64,000 nt of DNA from VRUE01 sp963715455 (GTDB lineage Bacteria; Actinomycetota; Thermoleophilia; Solirubrobacterales; 70-9), in NCBI GenBank assembly GCA_963715455.1, contig OY970245.1, forward strand, positions 1,860,001 to 1,924,000. The letters are read 5' to 3'. The position numbers and the translations under genes are program-made. The notes under the pieces were generated by a model. The model was not told the DNA's origin. It worked only from the letters and a program-made list of their open reading frames with translations, and made no database searches. Numbering within the stretch: the stretch's first letter is position 1; each line of letters opens with the position of its first letter. Of the stretch, positions 33,516 to 42,252 are shown piece after piece.

Positions 33516-34604
33516 GTGGCCCTCGAGCGCACAGTCGCCCACCTCGACATGGACGCCTTCTACGCGTCGGTCGAGCTGCGGCGGCGACCGGAGCTGAAGG
33601 GCAAGCCGGTCGTCGTCTGCGGCTCAGGGCCACGGGCTGTGGTGACGACGGCGAGCTACGAGGCCCGCCGGCTGGCTGGCATCCACTCGGCGATGCCCGC
33701 AGCCGTGGCACGCCGCAAGCTGCCCGACGCGATCTACCTGCAGCCCGACTTCACCGCTTATCGAGAGGCCTCGGTGGAAGTGATGGCGATCCTGCGCCGC
33801 AACGCCGAGGTGGTCGAGGTGGTCGGCCTCGACGAGGCCTACGTCGACCTCACCGGGCTCTTCTCTCCCAAGGCGACGATGCGGCGCATCGCCACCGAGA
33901 TCCGCGAGGAGAGCGGGTTGAGCTGCTCGATCGGCATCTCGGAGAGCCGCATGCTGGCCAAGATCACCAGCGAGCTGGGCAAGCCCGGCGGGCTCGTCGT
34001 GCTCTCACGCACGCAAGCATTGGAGCGCTTCGCCAGCGAGTCCCCCGGCCTGATCTCCGGGATCGGACCGAAGACGGTCGCCAAGTTGGAGGCGATGGGC
34101 ATCACGACACTGGCGCAGCTCCAGGCGCAGGACCAGGGAGCGCTCGAACGGTCCTTCGGACCCCGCCAGGGACTGTGGTTGCACCGCCGCGCCCACCTTG
34201 AAGACGACACCCCGGTGACGGTTGTCCGGGAGACCAAGTCGCAGTCCGCTGAGACCACCTTCGACGTGGACGTCGGCGATCGCGATGAGCTGGAGACGCA
34301 TCTCAGCCAGCTCAGCAAAGAGCTCTGTCGGCGGCTGCGCGCCCGCCAGCTGGAGGGCCGCACAATTGGCATCAAGGTGCGGCTCGACGACTGGACCAAC
34401 GTGACTCGCTCGCAGACGCTCGAGCAACCAACCAACGACCCAGCGATCGTCGGGCCGTTGGCGCTTGACCTACTGCGCGCCTACGACCCGCAGCGCCCGG
34501 TCAGGCTGCTCGGCGTGCGAGTCGCGGGCTTTGACGGCAGCGGCGAGGTTGAGGACGAGGAAGAGGTACCAGCCGGTCAGCTGCAGCTCGATCAAGCTGC
34601 CTGA
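33516..34604 (+). CDS. dinB: DNA polymerase IV (Y family)
   Basis: Translesion polymerase of 362 residues. Motifs are HLDMDAFYASVE with metal aspartate D11, SYEARRLAGIHSAM, GLDEAYVDLTG with D106 and E107, the thumb helix-hairpin-helix GIGPKTVAKLEAMGI and the little-finger domain. The C-terminus GQLQLDQAA holds a QLxL-type beta-clamp binding motif. The usual S-[IV]-D-E reads G-L-D-E. Expression is probably not under a canonical SOS box. Confidence 0.93.
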   Translation: MALERTVAHLDMDAFYASVELRRRPELKGKPVVVCGSGPRAVVTTASYEARRLAGIHSAMPAAVARRKLPDAIYLQPDFTAYREASVEVMAILRRNAEVVEVVGLDEAYVDLTGLFSPKATMRRIATEIREESGLSCSIGISESRMLAKITSELGKPGGLVVLSRTQALERFASESPGLISGIGPKTVAKLEAMGITTLAQLQAQDQGALERSFGPRQGLWLHRRAHLEDDTPVTVVRETKSQSAETTFDVDVGDRDELETHLSQLSKELCRRLRARQLEGRTIGIKVRLDDWTNVTRSQTLEQPTNDPAIVGPLALDLLRAYDPQRPVRLLGVRVAGFDGSGEVEDEEEVPAGQLQLDQAA

Positions 34605-34658
34605 GCGTTCACATCCGTTTCGCAGGAGGGTCCCTGGCCGTATGCGAAGATCTTCAGC

Positions 34659-36083
34659 GTGAGTGCAGACAGGCTGACCGGACTCGACTCCTCCTTTCTC
34701 CACATGGAGCGCGCCGGCGCCCACATGCACGTCGCCTCGACCAGCATCTTCGAGGGGCCGCCACCGAGCGTCGCCGAATTCCGCAATCACATCGCTTCAC
34801 GGTTGCACCTGGTGCCGCGCTTCCGCCAGAAGCTGCGCTTCGTCCCCTTCGGCCAGGGCCGCCCGGTCTGGATCGACGACCCCTATCTCAACCTCGAGTA
34901 CCACGTGCGGCAAACCGCGCTGCCGGCGCCGGGCTCCGAGGAGCAGCTGCGCAACCTGGCTTCGCGCATCTTCTCCCAGCAGCTCGACCGCAGCAAGCCG
35001 CTTTGGGAGCTGTGGCTGGTCGAGGGCCTGCACGATGGTCGCTTCGCGATCATCGGCAAGAGTCACCACGCACTGGTCGACGGCATCTCCGGAGTCGACA
35101 TCACGACCGTCCTCTTCGATCTCGAGCCCGAACCGGCCAACCCGCCGGCGACCCCGCCCAGGTGGGCGCCGCGCCCCGAGCCGACCGACCTGCAGCTGCT
35201 CGGCGACGCGCTGCGCGAGCGGGCCACCAGTCCGCGCGAGATCGTCCGCGGCATGCGCGCCGCGTTGCGTGGCCCGCGCCAGGTGCTGCGCGGCATGGGC
35301 GCTACCAGCAAGATGCTCGGCGCCGGCATCGCCGCACCGTCGACCCCCTTCAACGTGGAGATCGGGCCCCACCGGCGGATCGCCTTTGTGCGGACCGACC
35401 TGGGCACGCTGAAGGCAGTTAAGAACGAGCATGGCGGTACGGTCAACGACGTCGTGCTCTCGGTCGTCACGGGGGCAATCGGCAACTACCTGCGCGCCCG
35501 CGGTCACGACACCGAGGGCCTTGAGATGCGCGCCATGGTCCCGGTCAGCGTGCGCGCCGAGGAGGAGCGCGGCGTGCTTGGCAACCGCATCTCGGCGATG
35601 ATGGCGCCGCTGCCGGTCTGGTCTGAGGACCCTGTGCAGCGCCTGAACCTGCTCACCGAGACGATGGGAGACCTGAAGGGCTCCGGTCAGGCTGTCGGCG
35701 CTGAGATCCTCACCCGCATCGTCGACTTCGCGCCGACGACGATCGCCTCGCAGGCCGCCCGCCTGCAGCCTGCCCAGCGCTTCTTCAACCTGGTGATCAC
35801 CAACGTGCCGGGCCCACAGTTCCCGCTTTACGTGCTGGGCCGGCAGATGGAGGCGATCTTCCCGATGGTGCCGCTAGCGCGGCGCCAGGCGCTCTGCGTG
35901 GGGATCATGTCCTACAACGGCCAGATCAACTTTGGCCTGATCGGCGACTACGACGCTATGGCAGATCTGGAGAGCTTCGGCCTTGACCTGGAGGGCGCGA
36001 TCGCCGAGATCACCAACGCCACGCCGGGGGCTCAGCGGATTAGTTCGGCCGAGACCCGGAACGGCGCGCTGTCGGTCAAGTAG
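34659..36083 (+). CDS. Wax ester synthase/diacylglycerol O-acyltransferase (WS/DGAT)
   Basis: A 474-residue bifunctional acyltransferase that makes triacylglycerol or wax ester storage lipid at the membrane. The active site is SHHALVDGIS (HHxxxDG at about 136-142). The second family signature VNDVVLSVVTGAI and the late NLVITNVPGPQFPLY are present. The GTG at 34659 gives the conserved start DRLTGLDSSFLHME. Its 3' end overlaps the convergent metalloprotease gene by 52 bases. Neighbouring lipid genes (thiolase, ADPS-like) suggest active neutral or ether lipid metabolism. Confidence 0.92.
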   Translation: MSADRLTGLDSSFLHMERAGAHMHVASTSIFEGPPPSVAEFRNHIASRLHLVPRFRQKLRFVPFGQGRPVWIDDPYLNLEYHVRQTALPAPGSEEQLRNLASRIFSQQLDRSKPLWELWLVEGLHDGRFAIIGKSHHALVDGISGVDITTVLFDLEPEPANPPATPPRWAPRPEPTDLQLLGDALRERATSPREIVRGMRAALRGPRQVLRGMGATSKMLGAGIAAPSTPFNVEIGPHRRIAFVRTDLGTLKAVKNEHGGTVNDVVLSVVTGAIGNYLRARGHDTEGLEMRAMVPVSVRAEEERGVLGNRISAMMAPLPVWSEDPVQRLNLLTETMGDLKGSGQAVGAEILTRIVDFAPTTIASQAARLQPAQRFFNLVITNVPGPQFPLYVLGRQMEAIFPMVPLARRQALCVGIMSYNGQINFGLIGDYDAMADLESFGLDLEGAIAEITNATPGAQRISSAETRNGALSVK

Positions 36084-37399
36084 GCCCAGTCCAGCCGCCT
36101 TAGGCTGAAACCCGAGGCGCGGGTGTCGGCGTTGACGAGCACCGCAGTCAGGCGGTCGAAGCGGCCGGGGCGTGAGATCCGCGCGCTCATCCTGCCGCCG
36201 TGCCGAGCGAAGCGACTAGTCGAGACGATTCGACCCCGGCGCTCGCTGCCCACGCGCCCGACCAGCGCCATGCCGGCGACGAAGCCCTCGGGTGCGATGA
36301 CTTCGACCGCCAGCGCCTTACCGCCGCGTGGGTGCAGGCGTAGCAATTGAAAGGTGGTGTGGTTGAGTCGCCGTTCGAGTTGGCGGCCGTCAAGCGGCAA
36401 GCTGCCCTGCCGGGAGACGTCAGGATAGGAGTGCCCTTCGGCGAAGATCTCGTCGGTGCGCCACTCGGGCAGGTCACGGGCGAAGCGCACGAAATCGCGC
36501 GCAAAGTCCGATCCGCCGGCCGCTTCGATGGCCGAGTTGCAAGCGGAGACAGAGAAACCGCCGGGCTTCGTGTGCACGGCCCGCGCCCACGCCTGTCGCA
36601 CGACCGCGCGCCCGTAGCGGCGCGCCAGCCACTTGGCCCAAACGGCGGAGCCGTACTCCTTGATCGAGTTGGCGGTGAGCGGCGTGTCGTAACGCTTTAC
36701 CCAGCGCCGCACATAGCGCCGGTAATCGTCGATGCGATCATAGACCTGGTCCTCCATCCAGACCGCAGTCGACTCGGCGAACCATGCGTCCTGGTAGGCG
36801 TCGTAGCCGAACTGAAGGATGTGGTTGTACTCGTGGGCGAAGGTCACCTCAAGGTTCTCCTGGGGAACGGTGCCAGGGAACTCGCGCGGGCCATAGTCGT
36901 TGTCGAGCACGAGATAGCCGTGCAGGCTGCGCGGCAGGCGGTCGGCCTCGGCCTGGCCACGGTCGGGCGCCGCGTAGCCGAAGAGCGCGCCGCCGAGCTG
37001 GTCGAGATAGACGTCGGTCTTGCCGCGGCCCCCACCCTTGCGACCGTCCGACTTGGGGTCGCGCCAGCCAAGCTTGAGGTTCTCGACCGCGTAGACGCGT
37101 TCGGCGACGGCTTGGACCTTCTCGACGTAGTCAGGGACGCCATCGCGGTCGGTGTCGACCAGGCTCGGGGCGTCGATTCCCTCTGCCACCCAGTGCACAC
37201 AGAAGTGGCGCGTGCAGGCGGGTGACTTCGGGGCCTCTGGAACCGTGTAGGCGTTGCGGTTGGGGTCGGGGCTATCAGTCGGTCGTGCCGCGGGAGCCCG
37301 GAAGATCCACTGGTCTCCGGCCATCGCCGCGGCTGGGGCAAGAGAGAGCACGACCATCGAGGCAAGGGATACCCCCGCCAATCGCCAGCCCGTTCGCAT
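36032..37399 (-). CDS. Secreted putative zinc metalloprotease (MXAN_6640-like)
   Basis: A 455-residue exported protein with signal peptide about 1-27 ending AAAMAGDQ. It has a calcium-binding-type DTDRDGVPDYVE loop (82-93) and a gluzincin motif FAHEYNHILQFGYD (HEYNH at 189-193) followed by the third ligand candidate in WFAESTAVWMED (E209). The C-terminal part is beta-rich and without enzymatic motifs. The substrate is unknown. The reading frame stays open far upstream through nadE on the other strand, but the signal peptide and a TAGATT box 7 bases before it fix the ATG at 37399. Confidence 0.85.
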   Translation of the reverse strand: MRTGWRLAGVSLASMVVLSLAPAAAMAGDQWIFRAPAARPTDSPDPNRNAYTVPEAPKSPACTRHFCVHWVAEGIDAPSLVDTDRDGVPDYVEKVQAVAERVYAVENLKLGWRDPKSDGRKGGGRGKTDVYLDQLGGALFGYAAPDRGQAEADRLPRSLHGYLVLDNDYGPREFPGTVPQENLEVTFAHEYNHILQFGYDAYQDAWFAESTAVWMEDQVYDRIDDYRRYVRRWVKRYDTPLTANSIKEYGSAVWAKWLARRYGRAVVRQAWARAVHTKPGGFSVSACNSAIEAAGGSDFARDFVRFARDLPEWRTDEIFAEGHSYPDVSRQGSLPLDGRQLERRLNHTTFQLLRLHPRGGKALAVEVIAPEGFVAGMALVGRVGSERRGRIVSTSRFARHGGRMSARISRPGRFDRLTAVLVNADTRASGFSLRRLDWAYLTDSAPFRVSAELIR

Positions 37400-37406
37400 C
37401 CGCGCC

Positions 37407-37412
37407 AATCTA
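37407..37412 (-). promoter_or_regulatory. Candidate -10 box of the metalloprotease gene (leaderless type)
   Basis: TAGATT on the minus strand, 7 bases before the ATG at 37399. The rest of the 132-base divergent gap to nadE holds no further clear signal apart from the nadE ribosome site. Confidence 0.5.
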
Positions 37413-37531
37413 CATGTGGCCCAGGCGCGTCTTTGGCGGTGCGTTCGCCATTTGCTGGCCACGGCCCTACAAAAGACGAACGCGGTGACGGCCGGCGATA
37501 CTTCAGGGGTGACCCAGCCGAGGAAGCCCGC

Positions 37532-39202
37532 GTGCGTATAGCCCTCGCGCAGATCAACCCGACGGTCGGCGACCTCGACGGCAACGCGGCCAAGATCGCT
37601 GAGTGGATCGGCAACGCCCGGGCGGAGAATGCCGAGCTGGTCGTCTTCCCCGAGCTCTGCTTGCCGGGTTACCCCGCCGAGGACCTCTACCTGAAGCGGC
37701 ACTTCATCGAGGCAAACCAGCGCGCGATCGAGGGGCTTGCAGCCGGCGTCGGTGAGATCGTCGCCCTGGTCGGTTTTGCCGAGCCCGTCGCCGGCGGGGG
37801 TGACTTCCGCCATGCCCACAACTCGCTCGCCGTGCTCGCTGACGGCGCCGTACAGGCGGTCTACCGTAAGAACCGTCTGCCCAATTACTCCGTCTTCGAC
37901 GAGCAGCGCTACTTCGTCCCGGGTGAGGAACCAGTGACGATCGAGCTGGGCGGCGCCAAGCTTGGCTTGACCATCTGCGAGGACGCCTGGGCACCGGGCC
38001 CACCGGCGTCGAGCGAGGCCGAAGCCGGTGCGCGCCTGATCACCAACCCATCGGGCTCGCCCTACCACCGCGGCAAGGGCCGCGAGCGCGAAGCGATGCT
38101 GGCCGAGCGGGCCCGCGCCTACGGCGCCGCCTTCGCCTTCTGCAATCTGGTCGGCGGCCAGGACGAGCTGGTCTTTGACGGCCACAGCTTCGTCGTCGAC
38201 GCGGCCGGCGAGGTGATCGCCCGCGCCGCGCAGTTCGAGGAGGAGCTGCTCCTCTGCGAGATCCCCTCCCCCGCTCCTAGCCCGCTGGCCGAGCCCCTCG
38301 CGGATCTGGCCGAGGTCTACGCGGCCCTCACCCTTGGCCTGCGCGACTACGTCCTCAAGAACGGCTTTCGTCACGTCGGCGTGGCCCTCTCGGGCGGCAT
38401 CGACTCGGCTCTTGTGGCGCTGCTCGCAGTCGACGCGCTCGGCCCCGAGCGGGTCACCTGCGTGGTCATGCCGTCGCCTCATTCCAGCCCTGAAACACAG
38501 GCCGACGCGCGGAATATCGCCGCAAACCTCGGGGTCGAGCTGGTTGAGATCCCGATCGCTGCGGCGATGGCTGAGTACGAGAGCTCGCTCGGCGCGGCCT
38601 TTGACGGCAAGGGTGGCAGCGAAGCCGCCGACGAGCCCCTGCCACGCGACCCGGCTAGGCCCTCGGAGCCCGACCTGGCCGCCGAGAACATCCAGGCGCG
38701 AATCAGGGGCAACCTGATGATGGCGCTCTCCAACAAGCACGGCGGGCTGGTGCTCACCACCGGCAACAAGAGTGAGATGTCGGTCGGCTACGCCACCCTC
38801 TACGGGGACATGGCCGGCGGCTTCGCGGCGATCAAGGACGTGCCGAAGATGCTCGTCTACGAACTGGCCCGCCATCGCAATGCCCAGGCCGGCCGCGAGT
38901 TGATCCCGGCCTCGGTCCTTGAGCGGGCGCCCTCGGCCGAGCTGCGTCCTGACCAGCTCGACAGCGATTCGCTGCCTCCCTATGAGCTGCTCGACCGCAT
39001 CCTCGAGGCCTACGTCGAGCGCGACCAAGGGCATGAGGAGATGATCGCCGCCGGGCTGCCCGCTGATGTCGTCGACGAGGTCGTGCGCATGGTCGATCGC
39101 TCCGAGTACAAGCGTCGCCAAGCAGCACCGGGCATTCGCATCACGCCCAAGGCCTTCGGCCGCGACCGGCGCCTGCCGATAACGAATCGCTTCAGGGGCT
39201 AG
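37532..39202 (+). CDS. nadE: Glutamine-dependent NAD+ synthetase
   Basis: Makes NAD from deamido-NAD, ATP and glutamine. The 556-residue protein has an N-terminal nitrilase-type glutaminase with the triad in FPELCLPGYP (E41), YRKNRLPNY (K113) and LTICEDAW (C149), and a C-terminal synthetase with the PP-loop ALSGGIDSALVALL at about 285-298 and the later TGNKSEMSVGY. The GTG at 37532 is fixed by the conserved MRIALAQINPTVGD start and by GAGGAA 6 bases upstream. A longer reading from 37433 adds no conserved residues. Confidence 0.95.
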   Translation: MRIALAQINPTVGDLDGNAAKIAEWIGNARAENAELVVFPELCLPGYPAEDLYLKRHFIEANQRAIEGLAAGVGEIVALVGFAEPVAGGGDFRHAHNSLAVLADGAVQAVYRKNRLPNYSVFDEQRYFVPGEEPVTIELGGAKLGLTICEDAWAPGPPASSEAEAGARLITNPSGSPYHRGKGREREAMLAERARAYGAAFAFCNLVGGQDELVFDGHSFVVDAAGEVIARAAQFEEELLLCEIPSPAPSPLAEPLADLAEVYAALTLGLRDYVLKNGFRHVGVALSGGIDSALVALLAVDALGPERVTCVVMPSPHSSPETQADARNIAANLGVELVEIPIAAAMAEYESSLGAAFDGKGGSEAADEPLPRDPARPSEPDLAAENIQARIRGNLMMALSNKHGGLVLTTGNKSEMSVGYATLYGDMAGGFAAIKDVPKMLVYELARHRNAQAGRELIPASVLERAPSAELRPDQLDSDSLPPYELLDRILEAYVERDQGHEEMIAAGLPADVVDEVVRMVDRSEYKRRQAAPGIRITPKAFGRDRRLPITNRFRG

Positions 39203-39606
39203 CTCGACTGCGGGATCGGTCGCACAGCAATCGTCATCTGCGCCAATGCGCATAGACGGTCGCTCGCGTCCCGGACCTCCGCGTCCCAGACCCAGGTGGT
39301 GCGGCCCCGGTGGCGGGCCTTGGCCTGAACTTCGGCATGGCCCTCGGTAACCGGGCGGATGAAGTTGACGCTGATCGACTGGCCCATCGCCATCATGCCG
39401 TCGGCGAACACGGCAAGCGCCGTGGACCGCGAGCAGACGCTCTCGACCAGGCTCGACATGACGCCGCCATGCAGGAGGCCCACCGGCTGGCGCAGCTCGT
39501 CGCGCATCGGCACCCGCACCCGCGCGTGATCGGGGTCGTCGTCGAGCCACTCGGTCCCCAGCAACGCATCGAAATGGGAAAGCAGCCCACGCGGATTCTC
39601 AGCCAT
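39199..39606 (-). CDS. PaaI-family hotdog-fold thioesterase
   Basis: A 135-residue hotdog protein. PVGLLHGGVMSSLVESVCS carries the HGG signature and the acidic residue on the hot-dog helix, and MGQSISVNFIRPVTEGH follows. It probably hydrolyses aromatic or acyl-CoA thioesters. The ATG at 39606 gives the usual length. A reading from 39675 would start inside the adjacent palindrome. It converges with nadE with a 4-base overlap. Confidence 0.88.
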   Translation of the reverse strand: MAENPRGLLSHFDALLGTEWLDDDPDHARVRVPMRDELRQPVGLLHGGVMSSLVESVCSRSTALAVFADGMMAMGQSISVNFIRPVTEGHAEVQAKARHRGRTTWVWDAEVRDASDRLCALAQMTIAVRPIPQSS

Positions 39607-39631
39607 CGCGCCAGACACTATCTCCACGGGG

Positions 39632-39675
39632 GTGTCTGAGCTTAGGGGTTCATATGACCCCTTAACCTCAGACAC
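39632..39675. repeat. 44-bp palindrome between divergent genes
   Basis: GTGTCTGAG at 39632-39640 is repeated inverted at 39667-39675. The inner part, TTAGGGGTTCATATGACCCCTTAA, continues the stem with single-base bulges. The flanking genes diverge, so it is not a terminator. It is either an operator-like or a repetitive extragenic palindrome, and its GGGG-TCAT-CCCC tip resembles the one at 20965-21008. Confidence 0.65.
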
Positions 39676-39698
39676 GCCCTTCCGGGGAGGCGCTCGCG

Positions 39699-39704
39699 TA
39701 GGCT
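39699..39704 (+). promoter_or_regulatory. Candidate -10 box of the HTH/RskA-like gene
   Basis: TAGGCT, 9 bases before the GTG at 39714, just after the palindrome. Confidence 0.45.
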
Positions 39705-39713
39705 TCCCGGCTG

Positions 39714-40583
39714 GTGGGGTTGAGCGACGACCAGAAGGCGATGCTCCGGCTGCTCGCGCAGCGCGAAGAGGGCTACGAGGACATGGCGAAGCTGATGGGA
39801 ATCAGCGTCGACGAGGTGCGCGAACGGGTCAAGGAGGCTCTCGCTGAGGTCAATGAGCCCGCGGCTGCGCCGACCGCACCCGAGCCTCCCGCTCCGGAGC
39901 CGAGGCCGACGCCTCCCGTGACCGAGCCCACCGTACCTGCAACCCCACCGACCCAAGCACCGCCGACGGCGGCCGAGCCGCGGGCGAAGCGACCCAAGCC
40001 GCAGATTCCCAGCCTCAACCTGCCCAAGGACCGTGGCGCTCTGGTCGGTCTCGGCGCCGGCGTCCTCGTGCTCATCGCTCTGGCGATCGTGCTGCTCGTT
40101 AGCGGCGGGGACGGCGAGACCGGCTCCAATGCGGCCGAAGGTCAGAGCACTGAGCTAACCGCCGCCGAGGAACGCGACCTGACGCAGGCGGTGCTGGCGC
40201 CGACAGGAGACACCGACGCCAGCGGCCGCGCCCTCTTTGGCCGCTACAAACGCAACGTCCTGCTGCAGGTCGAGGCCGAGGGGCTCGATCCCTCGCCCCA
40301 GGGCGAGTCCTACACGGTCTGGCTCTACCGCTCGCCGAAACTCGCCCTGCAGATCGGCGCGGTGCGGGTCGGCGAGGACGGCAGGATCGCCGCTCAGTTT
40401 CAGATCCCGGCCCAGCTGCTCAACTACGTGGCCAATGGCGCCTTCGACCAGATCGACGTCTCGCTGACCTCGACCGCCGAGTACAAAGCGGCCTTCAACA
40501 AAGCCAAAAGCGAAAACCGGGTCCCCCCGTACATCGGAGAAAGCGTTTTGCGGGGCGAGATAACCGGCCCCGCTATCCGCTGA
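39714..40583 (+). CDS. Membrane protein joining a sigma-region-4-like HTH to an RskA-like extracytoplasmic domain
   Basis: A 289-residue protein with three parts. Residues 1-45 form an HTH resembling sigma-70 region 4 (DDQKAMLRLLAQREEGYEDM, MGISVDEVRERVKEAL). Residues 46-100 are proline-rich. One membrane helix lies near 108-128. The extracytoplasmic part (about 150-289) resembles the C-terminal domain of anti-sigma-K/RskA proteins (YTVWLYRSPKLALQIGAVRV). This could be a one-component membrane regulator or an anti-sigma factor with a substituted cytosolic domain. No sigma gene is adjacent. Confidence 0.72.
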   Translation: MGLSDDQKAMLRLLAQREEGYEDMAKLMGISVDEVRERVKEALAEVNEPAAAPTAPEPPAPEPRPTPPVTEPTVPATPPTQAPPTAAEPRAKRPKPQIPSLNLPKDRGALVGLGAGVLVLIALAIVLLVSGGDGETGSNAAEGQSTELTAAEERDLTQAVLAPTGDTDASGRALFGRYKRNVLLQVEAEGLDPSPQGESYTVWLYRSPKLALQIGAVRVGEDGRIAAQFQIPAQLLNYVANGAFDQIDVSLTSTAEYKAAFNKAKSENRVPPYIGESVLRGEITGPAIR

Positions 40584-40610
40584 CCTGGCGCGGCGCATCT
40601 CTGCGTCCTT

Positions 40611-40636
40611 GATCTGCTTGGCCAGCTCAGCAGATC
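40611..40636 (+). terminator. Terminator after the HTH/RskA-like gene
   Basis: An 8-bp perfect stem, GATCTGCT with AGCAGATC, and a 10-base loop are followed by AACTTTTCGG. It overlaps the last codons of the convergent FAD oxidase gene. The preceding 40591-40622 resembles part of the dapB-dapA palindrome (shared CTGCGTCCTTG and GCTTGG). Confidence 0.5.
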
Positions 40637-42252
40637 AACTTTTCGGGGTTCATGATGCCCGCCGGGTCGAGCTGCTCCTTGACGGCACGGAGCACATCGA
40701 GACCACTCCTCCCCACCTCGGCCTCCATATAGGGGACGTGGTCGCGACCGACCGCGTGGTGGTGGGTGATCGTGCCGCCGGTCGCAACGATCGCCTTACT
40801 GGCGGCGCGCTTGACTGCCTGCCATTGCTCGATCGCCGCGTCGTGACGAGCGCGGGCGATGAAGGTGAAGTAGAGCGAGGCGCCATCGGAATAAGCATGC
40901 GAAAGGTGAGAGAAGACGAAGCCGGGCGTAGCCTGGGCGGCAAGCGACTCGCGGATCGCGCCACCCACGGCGGCGTGGAGCTCGTGCAGGCGGCTCCAGG
41001 TGTGCGAGGTCTCCAGGGTCTCGACCATCGCCCCCATCTCCATCAGCGTGTCGCGTAGGTAGGGGCCCTGGAAGCGCCCGTGCTCCCAAGAGCGCCCCGC
41101 CGCCTGGCCGAGGTAGGCGGCGCCACCCCGGCGCAGCTCGCGCACAGCCAGCGCCCGCCGCCGGGCGACCGCCTCCTCCTCGCCCTCGTGACCGACGATC
41201 ACCAGGCAGCCGCCGCGACGGCGGCGCAGGCCGAGGTACCCGTCGAACGCCCGGCCGGCAAAGCCGCGCGGCCCCGAGAGCGCCAGCGAGACCTCGGTCT
41301 CCTCCTCGTCGGAGAGGCGGATCACGTCGGGCAGCCCGGGGCCCTGCGCAAGGCGCCGGACGATCTCCGCTCCCGCTTCGAAGCTCTCCGCCATCCACGC
41401 CTCATAGCGACGCTGACGCGGCGCCGGCTGCACCCGCACGGTCACATCGGGGATCACGCCGAAGGCCCCCTCTGAGCCGATCGCCAGCTCGCGCAGGCTC
41501 GGTCCAGCGGCAGTATGCGGTGTCTCAAGCGTCTGCAGATCACCGGCCGGGGCGATCAGCCGCACCGAGCTGACCAAGGCGTCGAAGCGGCCGTAGCCGC
41601 TCGATGCCTGCCCGGCCGAGCGCGTAGCGGCGAAGCCGCCGATCGTCGCGTACTCGAAGGACTGCGGGTAGTGGCCAAGCACGAGCCCGTGCTTGGCCAG
41701 CTCCGCTTCGGCCTCGGGACCACGCAGTCCGGCGCCGAGGCGGGCGGTCAGCGAGTGAGCGTCGACCTCGACATCCTGCAGCCTTCGCAGGTCGAGGCTG
41801 ATCAGCCGACCGTGGCCGCCGCGCAGCGGCGCGACACCACCGACCACGCTGGTCCCCCCACCGAATGGCACCACTGCAACGCCCTCCGTCGCACACAGCT
41901 CCAGAACGCGTTTCACCGCCGCCGAGTCGGCCGGCAGCAGGATGGCGTCCGGGGCTTCGTCCAGTCGCCCCGAACGCAGCCGGGCGAGATCGGCGTAACC
42001 GCAGCCGGTCGCATGCCGGAGGCGATCCTCGTTGCCCGTGAAGACCGCTCCCTCGCCGACCGCGTCGATCAACTTCTGCGGCAACGGCTCTGCCGGTGGC
42101 AGGGCGAAGTTCTCGAGCCCTGCGGCGCGCGGTACCGCCTGCAGCTCACCAATTCGCTCGCGCAGCGTGGCAAGCGCCGCTTCGTCGAGCTCCGGCAAGT
42201 TCGCCGGCTCGCCCCAGCCCCACCACTTCACGTCGCGCCGTGGCCGGTTCAC
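40627..42252 (-). CDS. FAD-linked oxidase, alkyldihydroxyacetonephosphate synthase-like
   Basis: A 541-residue VAO-family flavoenzyme. The N-terminus RDVKWWGWG, the FAD-binding region VVPFGGGTSVVGGVAPL, YATIGGFAATRSAGQASSGYG and the C-terminal GGTITHHHAVGRDHVPYM with NPEKLI match alkylglycerone-phosphate synthases, which replace the acyl chain of acyl-DHAP by a fatty alcohol and start ether lipid synthesis. An alternative is a D-lactate/glycolate oxidase-like enzyme, but the HHHAVGRDH block argues for ADPS. The GTG overlaps the SRPBCC stop by four bases. Confidence 0.82.
   Translation of the reverse strand: MNRPRRDVKWWGWGEPANLPELDEAALATLRERIGELQAVPRAAGLENFALPPAEPLPQKLIDAVGEGAVFTGNEDRLRHATGCGYADLARLRSGRLDEAPDAILLPADSAAVKRVLELCATEGVAVVPFGGGTSVVGGVAPLRGGHGRLISLDLRRLQDVEVDAHSLTARLGAGLRGPEAEAELAKHGLVLGHYPQSFEYATIGGFAATRSAGQASSGYGRFDALVSSVRLIAPAGDLQTLETPHTAAGPSLRELAIGSEGAFGVIPDVTVRVQPAPRQRRYEAWMAESFEAGAEIVRRLAQGPGLPDVIRLSDEEETEVSLALSGPRGFAGRAFDGYLGLRRRRGGCLVIVGHEGEEEAVARRRALAVRELRRGGAAYLGQAAGRSWEHGRFQGPYLRDTLMEMGAMVETLETSHTWSRLHELHAAVGGAIRESLAAQATPGFVFSHLSHAYSDGASLYFTFIARARHDAAIEQWQAVKRAASKAIVATGGTITHHHAVGRDHVPYMEAEVGRSGLDVLRAVKEQLDPAGIMNPEKLIC

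Noticed and set aside
36032..39550. 1172-residue minus-strand reading frame
   Set aside because: Only the part from 37399 has a signal peptide and motifs. The rest is the antisense of nadE and the thioesterase region, arginine/glycine-rich and without similarity.
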